From NCBI GenBank assembly GCA_910584935.1, contig CAJUDU010000003.1, positions 1-64,000 on the forward strand: 64,000 nt of DNA. The letters run 5' to 3'. The notes under the pieces were generated by a model that was not told where the DNA came from, did not search any database, and saw only the letters and a program-made list of their open reading frames with translations. The DNA comes from an uncultured Butyricicoccus sp. Lineage in GTDB: Bacteria; Bacillota; Clostridia; Oscillospirales; Butyricicoccaceae. The position numbers and the translations under genes were made by a program. Of the stretch, positions 44,054 through 52,479 are shown piece after piece. Position 1 is the first letter of the stretch; every line of letters starts with the position of its first letter.

Positions 44054-44797
44054 ATGGATAGTTACCGCTTTTTATCATCCTATTATAACCGGTTTACACT
44101 TGATGTAGCGTATCCTAAATGGGCTGATTTTTTTGAGCAAATATTTGCACAGGAAAATTTAAAGCCCCATCTGATTTTAGATTTGGCGTGCGGCACTGGC
44201 ACTTTAACCGCAGAACTCACAATGCGTGGCTATGAGGTAATTGGTGTTGATGCGTCAGCAGAAATGTTGATGCAAGCGATGGAGCGCACAATTGATATGA
44301 ATCCACGTCCGCTTTTTCTGAATCAGCTTATGCAGGAACTTGACTTATATGGCACTGTAGACGCGTGCCTGTGTTGTTTAGACAGTATCAATTATATTAC
44401 TGATCCTACAATGCTTCGGGAATGCCTGCGGCGTGTGGAACTGTTCCTTGAACCCGAAGGGGTTTTTATTTTTGATATAAATACTCTAAAAAAATTTCAG
44501 GATATAAATGATCAGTGCTATGTCAGGGAAGATGATGATGTATACTGCGTATGGCAGACAGAGTTTGATGGGGAAGTCTGCCGCTATGATTTTGATATTT
44601 TTGAACAGGTCGGCGGTTTGTGGAGGCGAAACCAAGAATCTCACGAAGAACGTTATTATGCGGCGGAAGCGCTGGTTTCATGGTTACAAGAAATAGGATT
44701 TATACAAGTAAAACTTTACCCTGACCTGTCATTTGGCAGCTTGACAGGTCAAGAAGATCGGATTTTTATATCTGCAAGAAAGAGGAAAATTAAATGA
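44054..44797 (+). CDS. Class I SAM-dependent methyltransferase
   Basis: A 247-residue methyltransferase with the SAM-binding LILDLACGTGTLTAELTMRG near residue 37, VIGVDASAEML near 61, and a motif-II-like ACLCCLDSINYITD near 103. No substrate domain is apparent. It overlaps hslO by 4 bp and follows the YerC-like gene by 3 bp, so the three are likely co-expressed. Substrate unknown. Confidence 0.88.
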   Translation: MDSYRFLSSYYNRFTLDVAYPKWADFFEQIFAQENLKPHLILDLACGTGTLTAELTMRGYEVIGVDASAEMLMQAMERTIDMNPRPLFLNQLMQELDLYGTVDACLCCLDSINYITDPTMLRECLRRVELFLEPEGVFIFDINTLKKFQDINDQCYVREDDDVYCVWQTEFDGEVCRYDFDIFEQVGGLWRRNQESHEERYYAAEALVSWLQEIGFIQVKLYPDLSFGSLTGQEDRIFISARKRKIK

Positions 44798-45669
44798 GCG
44801 ATATTAGGATACGTGCTATTGCAGCCGATTCGGCAATCCAGATTACAGCAGTAAACAGTCAGGAAACTGTACAAAGAGCACAGCAGATTCATCACACAAT
44901 GCCAACAGCAACTGCTGCTTTGGGACGGGCACTGACAGCCTGTTCTATGATGGGCAGCCAATTGAAAATTGATAGTGGGTCTGTTACTGTGCAAATAAAA
45001 GGGAACGGCCCGCTGGGTTCAATTATCTGCGTTTCTGATGCAAATGGGAATGTACGGGGATATCTTCAAAACCCTTCTTGTGATCTTCCATTGCGTGCAG
45101 ACGGAAAGTTAAATGTTGGGGCTGGCGTTGGCAAAGGATATTTAATGGTGATTAAAGATATCGGACTGAAAGATCCTGTAACAGGGACGACGGTGCTGGT
45201 AAATGGCGAGATTGCAGAGGATATTACGCAATATTTTGCCGAAAGTGAACAGATTCCGTCAGCGTGTGCATTGGGTGTGTTAGTGGATACAGATTTGAGT
45301 GTAAAACAAGCTGGGGGGTATCTGGTGCAGTTAATGCCTGGATGTACAGAAGCAGATATCAGTCGATTGGAAACAAATATTCAGACCGCTGGTGCGATGA
45401 CATCTATGTTGGAATCTGGTATGGCACTTGAGGAAATTGTGAAAAAAATCTTGGATGGGTTTCAGGTTGATTTTTTGGAAAAAACAAATTTTTCGTACCA
45501 ATGCAATTGTAGCTACGATAAGGTTATGCGTGCGCTTATCAGCATGGGTCGAAAAGAATTGTCAAAACTTTCTCATGAAGAAGAAAAAATTGAAGTTACT
45601 TGTCAGTTCTGCGATAAAATTTACACATTTACGCGTGCTGAAATTCAGGATATTTTGAAAAATGCCTGA
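44794..45669 (+). CDS. hslO: Redox-regulated chaperone Hsp33
   Basis: A 291-residue holdase that is switched on by oxidative unfolding. The C-terminal zinc site is complete: YQCNCSYDKV near residue 233 (CxC) and VTCQFCDKIY near 268 (CxxC). The N-terminal part has the expected ATAALGRALTACSMMGSQLK. It follows the methyltransferase with a 4-bp overlap and is followed by a strong terminator. Confidence 0.96.
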   Translation: MSDIRIRAIAADSAIQITAVNSQETVQRAQQIHHTMPTATAALGRALTACSMMGSQLKIDSGSVTVQIKGNGPLGSIICVSDANGNVRGYLQNPSCDLPLRADGKLNVGAGVGKGYLMVIKDIGLKDPVTGTTVLVNGEIAEDITQYFAESEQIPSACALGVLVDTDLSVKQAGGYLVQLMPGCTEADISRLETNIQTAGAMTSMLESGMALEEIVKKILDGFQVDFLEKTNFSYQCNCSYDKVMRALISMGRKELSKLSHEEEKIEVTCQFCDKIYTFTRAEIQDILKNA

Positions 45670-45679
45670 TAGATTGATC

Positions 45680-45730
45680 AAATGCTGTGTGGGCTATGAA
45701 ATGAAGGATTACTTACACAGCATTTTTATT
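45680..45730 (+). terminator. Rho-independent terminator after hslO
   Basis: Stem AAATGCTGTGT / ACACAGCATTT (11 bp, 24-base loop) followed by TTATTTTA. It ends the YerC-methyltransferase-hslO unit. Confidence 0.75.
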
Positions 45731-45849
45731 TTAATCATAGGATCAGAATTAGAAATCAGATGAAGATAAGAAGATAAAATGGAGGGCAAAATTTTGTATA
45801 TTATTAATTATGCAAAATAAAGATTTTGTATAATTAGGGGGATTTAAAA

Positions 45850-45900
45850 ATTACCGGCAAGCTATTAATTACCGGATTTTGATAATTAGCTTACCGGTTT
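45850..45900 (-). terminator. Terminator of the rluD-type gene, usable from both sides
   Basis: AACCGGTAAGC pairs with GCTTGCCGGT (one G-U) and an inner TAATTA part extends the stem; on the minus strand ATTTTTAAA follows. The gene's stop codon lies inside the hairpin. The 120 bases between this and the hslO terminator are AT-rich without a credible gene. Confidence 0.75.
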
Positions 45901-46817
45901 TGTTGCCGCAGGCTGTTCAGGATTTTTTGAAAATATTCTGGTCTAGGTGCTGTAAACTGAATTTGTTTTCCTGTGCCTGGATGAATAAATTCCAACTTTT
46001 TTGCGTGCAGACATTGTCCAGAGATTGTCGAAAAACGATCTTTAGGGTTTCCATACAACGGATCACAAATGATTGGATGACCAATATGTGCAAGATGTAC
46101 ACGGATTTGATGCGTCCGTCCGGTTTCTAATGAAAATTCCATATGTGTATATCCATAAAACCGTGTGATGACCTGATAATGCGTTACAGCATGACGCCCA
46201 TTCGCGATAACAGCCATTTTTTTGCGCTCTTTAGGATGCCGACCAATTGGCTGATTGATTGTTCCAGAATCGTTTTTGATATTGCCGCAGACAATTGCTT
46301 CATAAATACGTTTTACAGCATGGGCTGCAATTTGATCAGCCAGGTGCAAATGCGCAGAGTTATTTTTTGCAACAACAAGTAATCCGCTTGTGTCTTTGTC
46401 AATTCGATGGACAATCCCAGGCCGAATTTCACCATTGATACCCGATAATCGATCGCCACAGTGATACATTAGTGCATTCACGAGTGTTCCAGACCAATTT
46501 CCGACTGCTGGATGCACGACCATGCCCTGTGCTTTATTGACAACAATAATATCATCATCCTCATAAACAATATCAATGGGGATATTTTCTGGTTGGATTT
46601 CAACTGATTGCACATTTGGCATAATTACCTGAAGTGTTTCATTCCCAATCAATTTATAATTTTTTTTCAATACAAGTCCGTTGTAGCTGACCATTCCTTC
46701 TGCAATTAGCATTTGGGCGGCGTTACGCGTCATATTCTCCAGATATTGCGCTAAAAAGCTATCTAACCGCTGTCCTGCGTATGTGGGGGCAATTAGGATT
46801 TCTATCGTATTAGGCAT
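45891..46817 (-). CDS. RluA/RluD-family pseudouridine synthase
   Basis: A 308-residue rRNA pseudouridine synthase. It has an N-terminal S4 domain (about 14-75), PEIRPGIVHRIDKDTSGLLVVAK-like core seen here as GIVHRIDKDTSGLLVVAK near residue 136 with the catalytic aspartate, and ETGRTHQIRVHLAHIGHPI near 218. Closest in plan to YlyB/RluD; the modified uridines cannot be assigned. It overlaps lspA by 8 bp, and its ribosome site is the GGGGAGGGG run at the end of lspA. The order lspA-then-synthase is conserved in Firmicutes. Confidence 0.94.
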   Translation of the reverse strand: MPNTIEILIAPTYAGQRLDSFLAQYLENMTRNAAQMLIAEGMVSYNGLVLKKNYKLIGNETLQVIMPNVQSVEIQPENIPIDIVYEDDDIIVVNKAQGMVVHPAVGNWSGTLVNALMYHCGDRLSGINGEIRPGIVHRIDKDTSGLLVVAKNNSAHLHLADQIAAHAVKRIYEAIVCGNIKNDSGTINQPIGRHPKERKKMAVIANGRHAVTHYQVITRFYGYTHMEFSLETGRTHQIRVHLAHIGHPIICDPLYGNPKDRFSTISGQCLHAKKLEFIHPGTGKQIQFTAPRPEYFQKILNSLRQQNR

Positions 46818-47283
46818 CCCCTCCCCTCCCCTGCATAAGCTGCATTTTATCGTGCTGTATCATGAAATAATAGGCAAAGAGAATCCCACCGATGACAATA
46901 AAGACATCTGCAATATTGAATACTGGGAAATCAATCAGTTCAAAATAAAACATATCAACAACATAGCCACGCAGGATACGGTCTAAAAAATTGCCGATTG
47001 CCCCGCCTGTAATCATTGCTAGCGATACTCTCCCCAGTTTAGACAAAATAAGCCGCTTCCAAAATACATAAGCAATTACCAGTAAAATCAATATGGTTGT
47101 AATCGTAAAAAGCCAGATTTGACCTTGTAAAAACGAAAATGCGGTTCCCCTATTTTCCACATACGTTAACTGAAAAACCCCTGGAATCACAAAATATGGG
47201 GAAATCATTAGATTTTGAATTGCCCAATACTTCACCAGCTGATCTAAAATAACGGCTGTCAGTACCAGTACAAGATATATCAT
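46810..47283 (-). CDS. lspA: Lipoprotein signal peptidase
   Basis: A 157-residue inner-membrane aspartic protease with four membrane helices that cleaves prolipoproteins. It has VILDQLVKYW, ENRGTAFSFL near residue 44, GGAIGNFLDRILRGYVVDMF with the first catalytic aspartate near 103 and FPVFNIADVFIVIG with the second near 124. The start at 47283 follows TAGGAG by 8 bases. The open frame continues upstream, but that part is the antiphase shadow of ileS. Confidence 0.95.
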   Translation of the reverse strand: MIYLVLVLTAVILDQLVKYWAIQNLMISPYFVIPGVFQLTYVENRGTAFSFLQGQIWLFTITTILILLVIAYVFWKRLILSKLGRVSLAMITGGAIGNFLDRILRGYVVDMFYFELIDFPVFNIADVFIVIGGILFAYYFMIQHDKMQLMQGRGGDA

Positions 47284-47307
47284 AATATTACTCCTATATG
47301 AAATATG

Positions 47308-47336
47308 AAAAGGGGCAGTTTCTAACTGCCCCTTTC
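47308..47336 (-). terminator. Hairpin between ileS and lspA
   Basis: GAAAGGGGCAGTT / AACTGCCCCTTTT with a 3-base loop, 5 bases after the ileS stop. The minus-strand U-run is short (TTTTCATATTT), so some read-through into lspA is likely. Confidence 0.7.
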
Positions 47337-47341
47337 TATTA

Positions 47342-50131
47342 TCAGCCAACCACTTCAGCGCAGCGGCTGCACAGGGTAGGATGTTTTGCATTTGTTCCAA
47401 TTGTGCTATTGTAGACCCAGCAACGCTCACAGCGGATGCCAGAAGCACGTTCAATATCAACAGCAATGGAATCGCCTTCATCTGCGTTTTCGTCACGGAT
47501 AACGCGGAACTTAGACACAATGCAAAGTGCAGCGAGATCATCCATAGATAAGCCGCAGTTTTCCAGGAAGTCCGCCATAGCATTATTGGTACGTACTGTA
47601 ATCCAAGCTTCCAATGGCTTGCCAATAGTTTTTGCGTTACGCGCATTTTCCAACGCTTTATTGACTTCATCACGGAGCGCAATCAGCTTTGCCCATTTTT
47701 CCCGTTCCTGTGTAGGTAGGTCAAATTGTTCACGCATAGGCGGCATTTCATTTAGCACAATATTCCGGGTATCATGGTTTGTGCTGTGCGGCATTGTCTT
47801 CCAGATTTCATCTGCAGTAAAGCAAAGGATTGGGGCAATCATGCGTACCAGCGCATCCAGAATATAATACATTGCAGTTTGCGCAGAACGGCGGCTTAAA
47901 CTGCTAACCTCATCACAATACAAGCGGTCTTTGATGACATCCAGATAGAAATTCGACATATCAACAACGCAGAAGTTATGAACTGCATGCATAACTGTAT
48001 GGAACTCATAAGCGTCGTAGGCTTTGCGTGCCCGGGCAACAAGGTCATTGAGTTTCATCAGTGCCCATTTATCCAGTGCAGGCATTTCATCATAAGCAAC
48101 AAGCTGTGATGGATCAAAGTTTTGCAGGTTCCCTAAGATATATCGGGCAGTATTGCGGATTTTTAGGTAATTTTGAGAAAGATGCTTAAACATTTCCTTG
48201 GAAATACGCATATCCTGCCGGTAATCTGCGGAAGCAACCCATAAGCGCAAAATATCAGCACCATAATCTTTTAGCAGTGCTTGTGGGCTAATGCCATTGC
48301 CAGATGATTTCGACATTTTCTGTCGTTCTTCATCCACAATCATGCCATGGGTAATGACTGTTTTATATGGCGCAATCCCCTTGGTTGCAATAGCCGTCAG
48401 CATGGAGGATTGGAACCAGCCACGGTATTGGTCATTGCCTTCCAGGTATACATCCACTGGAATTGGCTGCCCTTCACGCTGCTCAATGACTGCAGCCCAG
48501 CTGGAACCGGAATCAAACCATACATCCATGGTATCTGTTTCTTTATCAAATTCATTGCAGCCGCATTCACATTTGATATCCGTAGACAGGATTTCAGATG
48601 GTGATAGTTCGAACCATGCGTTTGAACCTTTTTCGCGGAACAAATCCGAAACGATTTGGATGGTTTGTTCATTGACCAATGGTTTGCCGCATTTTTTGCA
48701 GGTAAAAATCGGGATTGGCACACCCCAGATGCGCTGGCGGGAAATACACCAGTCAGACCGTTCCTGAATCATAGAGGTCATACGATCTTCCCCCCAACCA
48801 GGCAGCCAAGTAATATCATGGCACGCTTTGACAGCATCATCTTTAAGTGCATCAATAGAACAGAACCACTGCTCTGTTGCACGGAAAATAATTGGGTTTT
48901 TGCAGCGCCAACAATGTGGGTAGGAGTGCTCAATTTCCTCAATAGCAAGCAGTGCATTTGCAGCCTTTAAATCCGCTAAGATGACGTCTGTGGTCTTTTC
49001 ATAGTACATACCAGCATATTTGCCAGCATCGGGGGTTGTATAGCCCTTACCGTCCACAGGGACGATAATCGGGATATCATATTTCTGACATACTGTAAAG
49101 TCCTCTGCACCAAACCCAGGCGCAGTATGCACGCAACCGGTACCAGCATCCAATGTGACATGGTCGCCACAAATCACCAAGCTATCCCGATCCATCACAG
49201 GATGGCGTGTTTTCATCATTTCAAGTTCAGCACCAGAAAGGGATGCAAGCGTTTCCCAATTACTGATATTTGCTGCTGCCATAACGGATTTAACCAGTTC
49301 TTTCGCGAGTACATAGATTTCACCATTTGGCACTTGCACCAATTCATATTCAAAAGCTGGATTTACAGAAATCGCGAGGTTGCCTGGCAAAGTCCATGTT
49401 GTCGTTGTCCAAATGACAAAGTATACATTTTGAGTTGAACCAATCAGTCGGGAGATGACGCCTTTATCATCTGTAAGTGCAAATTTCACATAGATAGATG
49501 CACATTTTTCATCCTGATATTCAATTTCAGCTTCAGCCAGTGCGGTTTCATCTTTTGGGCACCAGTAAACAGGCTTTTTCCCTTTGTAGATAAAGCCTTT
49601 TTTATACATCTCCCCAAAGATTTCGATCTGCCGGGCTTCAAAGTCATGGGTGAGGGTTAGATATGGGCGTTCCCATTCGCCGAGAACCCCTAATCGGCGG
49701 AATTGCTCGCGCTGGGTATCCACGTGTTTGCGGGCAAATTCCTCACATTTCTGGCGGAATTCAGCCGTTGAAACTTTGTCCCGATCCATGCCATAAGCCT
49801 GGATGGCTTGTCGTTCAATCGGCAGCCCATGGGTATCCCACCCTGGGATATACGGCGCACAAAAGCCTGCCATATTCTTATAACGGACAATAAAGTCTTT
49901 TAGCACTTTATTCAGCGCATGCCCCATATGCAGGTTGCCATTTGCATATGGTGGTCCATCATGCAGGACAAAAAGAGGTTTTCCTGCATTTTTTTCCATT
50001 ACATCATGATAAAGCTGGTTGCTCCCTTGTTCCCAGCCAGCCAGAAAATCTGGCTCGCGTTTTGGAAGCCCTGCTCGCATGGGGAAGTCCGTTTTGGGAA
50101 GGTTGATTGTCTTATTGTAATCCTGCGGCAT
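47342..50131 (-). CDS. ileS: Isoleucyl-tRNA synthetase
   Basis: A 929-residue class I synthetase. It has HMGHALNKVLKDFIVRYK (HIGH) near residue 68, WLPGWGEDRM, the editing domain around 180-400, QKMSKSSGNGISPQALL (KMSKS) near 606 and a C-terminal zinc site CERCWVYN ... CSRC near 900-925. The C-terminal zinc domain and length are those of the common bacterial type. No T-box lies in the 38-base gap upstream, so it probably depends on upstream transcription or a promoter inside divIVA. Confidence 0.97.
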   Translation of the reverse strand: MPQDYNKTINLPKTDFPMRAGLPKREPDFLAGWEQGSNQLYHDVMEKNAGKPLFVLHDGPPYANGNLHMGHALNKVLKDFIVRYKNMAGFCAPYIPGWDTHGLPIERQAIQAYGMDRDKVSTAEFRQKCEEFARKHVDTQREQFRRLGVLGEWERPYLTLTHDFEARQIEIFGEMYKKGFIYKGKKPVYWCPKDETALAEAEIEYQDEKCASIYVKFALTDDKGVISRLIGSTQNVYFVIWTTTTWTLPGNLAISVNPAFEYELVQVPNGEIYVLAKELVKSVMAAANISNWETLASLSGAELEMMKTRHPVMDRDSLVICGDHVTLDAGTGCVHTAPGFGAEDFTVCQKYDIPIIVPVDGKGYTTPDAGKYAGMYYEKTTDVILADLKAANALLAIEEIEHSYPHCWRCKNPIIFRATEQWFCSIDALKDDAVKACHDITWLPGWGEDRMTSMIQERSDWCISRQRIWGVPIPIFTCKKCGKPLVNEQTIQIVSDLFREKGSNAWFELSPSEILSTDIKCECGCNEFDKETDTMDVWFDSGSSWAAVIEQREGQPIPVDVYLEGNDQYRGWFQSSMLTAIATKGIAPYKTVITHGMIVDEERQKMSKSSGNGISPQALLKDYGADILRLWVASADYRQDMRISKEMFKHLSQNYLKIRNTARYILGNLQNFDPSQLVAYDEMPALDKWALMKLNDLVARARKAYDAYEFHTVMHAVHNFCVVDMSNFYLDVIKDRLYCDEVSSLSRRSAQTAMYYILDALVRMIAPILCFTADEIWKTMPHSTNHDTRNIVLNEMPPMREQFDLPTQEREKWAKLIALRDEVNKALENARNAKTIGKPLEAWITVRTNNAMADFLENCGLSMDDLAALCIVSKFRVIRDENADEGDSIAVDIERASGIRCERCWVYNSTIGTNAKHPTLCSRCAEVVG

Positions 50132-50169
50132 TTTACCGTGTCAGTCCTTTCATTTTCTTTTTCTTTTGG

Positions 50170-50883
50170 TCAGGATTTATAATCAGTACCAAATTTGAGG
50201 TCATCAAATTCAAACTCAGATTTATTTCCGCCCTCCTGTGGTCCACTGCTTGCCAGAGGGATTTCCTGAATATTAAAACGTGATTCTTTCTTTTTTACGG
50301 GTTCTGGCGCCTGTTCCTGGGGCGCAAACGGCTGGGTATCACTGATAGGCTTTTCCTTTACGGGATGCGGCTGTACTGGTTCTGGCGCAATGGAAATCGG
50401 TTCTGTTGGGAAGGAAGGTTCCCGTTCCAGAAGGTCAGAGGCAGACAGGGCAGCCAGCAGTTTTAGCTGCTCTTGATAAACGGCGGTTAGCTCAGTAACA
50501 AACTGCGCATTTTTTGCTTTTGCGTCCTCCAGCTTTTGTGCTTCGGATGCAATCTGCATTCGGTAATTTTCGATTCGGGTTTCCGCCTCATTGCGCGCAT
50601 GGGAAAGCAGTTGGTCTGCTTCAGCTTTAGACTTGTCCAAAGTTTCCTGAGCAATGCTCTGCGCAGAAACGAGTGCGCGGCGCATCCCTTCCTCCACGCT
50701 GCGGTACTCCTCGATTTTGTCCACAAGGACTTTCATTTTTGATTTAAGCGCAGCGTTTTCCTTTTGCAGTGCCGCAAAATCTTCTGTAATGCGTTCAAGG
50801 AACTCATCAACAGCTTTCATATCGTAGCCGCCGAAAACTGCCTTTTCAAAATTAACCGCTTGTATTTCCTGAACGGTTAGCAT
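50170..50883 (-). CDS. divIVA: DivIVA-domain protein
   Basis: A 237-residue cell-pole/septum scaffold protein. The N-terminal membrane-curvature domain reads LTVQEIQAVNFEKAVFGGYD then VDEFLERI; a coiled coil covers about 30-150, and the C-terminal ~80 residues are proline- and acid-rich and likely disordered. GGAGGG precedes the start at 50883. It lies with yggT, sepF and yggS in the division cluster that usually follows ftsZ or a related set in Firmicutes. It could equally be named GpsB/DivIVA-like; the size fits DivIVA. Confidence 0.9.
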   Translation of the reverse strand: MLTVQEIQAVNFEKAVFGGYDMKAVDEFLERITEDFAALQKENAALKSKMKVLVDKIEEYRSVEEGMRRALVSAQSIAQETLDKSKAEADQLLSHARNEAETRIENYRMQIASEAQKLEDAKAKNAQFVTELTAVYQEQLKLLAALSASDLLEREPSFPTEPISIAPEPVQPHPVKEKPISDTQPFAPQEQAPEPVKKKESRFNIQEIPLASSGPQEGGNKSEFEFDDLKFGTDYKS

Positions 50884-50905
50884 ATCGAATATCCCTCCAA
50901 AATCC

Positions 50906-50920
50906 CGTGCCTTAGGCACG
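50906..50920. promoter_or_regulatory. Perfect inverted repeat before divIVA
   Basis: CGTGCC-TTA-GGCACG, a 6-3-6 palindrome 22 bases before the divIVA start and just after a minus-strand TTGACA (50928-50923). No good -10 lies 17 bases from that TTGACA. It may be an operator or a leader hairpin. Confidence 0.35.
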
Positions 50921-50944
50921 TGTGTCAATCATATGGTAAAAGGA

Positions 50945-50963
50945 CCGGAGGGGCTGGCTCCGG
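50945..50963 (-). terminator. Hairpin between divIVA and yggT
   Basis: CCGGAG / CTCCGG with a 7-base loop; on the minus strand it is followed by TCCTTTTACC. It may partly end the HlyD-yggS-sepF-yggT transcript. Confidence 0.4.
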
Positions 50964-50978
50964 CCGGGTTGGAATCCG

Positions 50979-51242
50979 TCAGTATATCAGCAGCATCTGA
51001 AGGATTTCAAGGGTCAGGAACGCGCATAAGAACGAAAAATCAATCGGTATCATGCGGGTAGCCGGAAAGCGATCCAACAGACTGCGGAAAGGCATGATGA
51101 TAGGTTCTGTCACCATGTAAAGGAATTCGGCAATCCTGGAACCTTGCATTTGCGGGAACCAAGAAAAAATGGCACGGGCAAACATCAAAAATTCCAGGAA
51201 GCGGATCATTGTAGATACCAGATGAATGAATAAATATGACAT
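50979..51242 (-). CDS. yggT: YggT-family membrane protein
   Basis: An 87-residue protein with two hydrophobic segments (about 3-25 and 62-85) and a polar middle with TEPIIMPFRSLLDRFP, the family motif. Members lie with sepF and divIVA and are thought to aid division or osmotic homeostasis; the role is not settled. It lies 10 bp after sepF. Confidence 0.9.
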   Translation of the reverse strand: MSYLFIHLVSTMIRFLEFLMFARAIFSWFPQMQGSRIAEFLYMVTEPIIMPFRSLLDRFPATRMIPIDFSFLCAFLTLEILQMLLIY

Positions 51243-51252
51243 AATACTCTTT

Positions 51253-51723
51253 CTACAAATACAGGCCGTTGCTCTCTAGCTCATCGATCAAATCGCCGAG
51301 AATATCAACGTTATATGGGGTGATGATATACGTGCTGTTTGCCACACGCTTGATTTTGCCTTCGTTGGCATATGCCACACCGCTGAGAAAATCCACCAGC
51401 CGGCGGGCAATATCTTTGTTAGTTTGTTCCAGGTTCAATACTACGGTACGCTTGTCCTTCAAGTGATCCGCGATTTCCGCAGCATTTTCAAATCGGTCGG
51501 GTTTCACAAGTACAACCGCAAGCTGGGTTGTCGCATGGATATTCACGACCTTGTTATTTGCACGCTGTGCGTCCATGGAAAGGGGATTCTCTGGTGCTGG
51601 GCTCACAGGTGCTGGTGCCGGCGCAGGGGCTGGCTGTGGACGGGGGGGGATGTATTCTTCATCGTAATCATCCTCCATATCTTCGCCTTTAACCCAGTCT
51701 AAAAATCCCTTCAATGATGCCAT
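51253..51723 (-). CDS. sepF: Cell division protein SepF
   Basis: A 156-residue protein that anchors and bundles FtsZ filaments. It has an N-terminal amphipathic helix (ASLKGFLDWVKG), an acidic and then Pro-Ala-rich linker (about 18-50), and the SepF core with VVLNLEQTNKDIARRLVDFL near 94-113 and DFLSGVAYANEGKIKRVA. GGAGG lies 9 bases before the start. It follows yggS by 39 bp. Confidence 0.95.
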   Translation of the reverse strand: MASLKGFLDWVKGEDMEDDYDEEYIPPRPQPAPAPAPAPVSPAPENPLSMDAQRANNKVVNIHATTQLAVVLVKPDRFENAAEIADHLKDKRTVVLNLEQTNKDIARRLVDFLSGVAYANEGKIKRVANSTYIITPYNVDILGDLIDELESNGLYL

Positions 51724-51762
51724 TATATATTTCCTCCTCACAGGCGCACAGCGCCCGGCCAG

Positions 51763-52479
51763 TCATCTCATATATGGGCGCAAACCAAATATCGCAGTGC
51801 CGATGCGAACCATATTTGCCCCACACGAAATTGCGTCTTCGAAGTCATTGGACATACCGATAGACAGAAAGTCCATAGATACATTATCGTATCTTTTTTT
51901 CGATATGTCAATAAATAGTCCTCGCATTCTATCAAAATAACGTAAATTTTCGTTGTGGCCATGTGAAATTGGTGGAATTGCCATCAAACCGCGGATATGA
52001 ATCCCAGATAAAACAGATAGCTGTTCGATAACAGAAAGTAAGGAGTTGGAAGAAAGACCACTTTTCGACTCCTCCATTCCAATGTTTACCTCCAGCAAGA
52101 TGTCCTGGCAGATGCCTTTTTTCTCCGCTTCGCGGGCAATTGCCCGTCCGAGCTTTTCCGAACTGACAGATTGGATCAGTGCGGTTTTGCCGATCAGGTA
52201 TTTAATTTTATTGGTTTGCAGGGTTCCGATAAAATGCAGCTGGGCACCTTCATACGCACCTTGTTCATATTTTTCCAGTAACTCCTGCACACGGTTTTCC
52301 CCTGCAATGGAGATGCCATTTTGTATGGCTGCCTGTACGCGTTCTGCGCTGTTCATTTTGCTGGCAGCCACCAGATGGATTTCATCTGGGGAGCGCCCTG
52401 CTTTTTGGGCTGCCTGCTGAATACGCAGTTTCACCTGCTGGATATTTTCTTTGAGTTGTTCCAGTTGGGGCCCTGTCAT
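51763..52479 (-). CDS. yggS: Pyridoxal-phosphate homeostasis protein YggS/YlmE
   Basis: A 238-residue single-domain PLP-binding barrel. It has VAASKMNSAERVQAAIQNG with the PLP lysine near residue 36, ENRVQELLEKY, HFIGTLQTNKIKYL near 82 and the C-terminal LSIGMSNDFEDAISCGANMV region seen as LSIGMSNDFEDAI and MVRIGTAIFG. GGAAGG lies before the start, which overlaps the HlyD-like gene by 4 bp. Confidence 0.95.
   Translation of the reverse strand: MTGPQLEQLKENIQQVKLRIQQAAQKAGRSPDEIHLVAASKMNSAERVQAAIQNGISIAGENRVQELLEKYEQGAYEGAQLHFIGTLQTNKIKYLIGKTALIQSVSSEKLGRAIAREAEKKGICQDILLEVNIGMEESKSGLSSNSLLSVIEQLSVLSGIHIRGLMAIPPISHGHNENLRYFDRMRGLFIDISKKRYDNVSMDFLSIGMSNDFEDAISCGANMVRIGTAIFGLRPYMR

Noticed and set aside
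47284..47682. N-terminal extension of the lspA frame
   Set aside because: It is an out-of-phase reading of ileS; a ribosome site and a proper first membrane helix mark the start at 47283.
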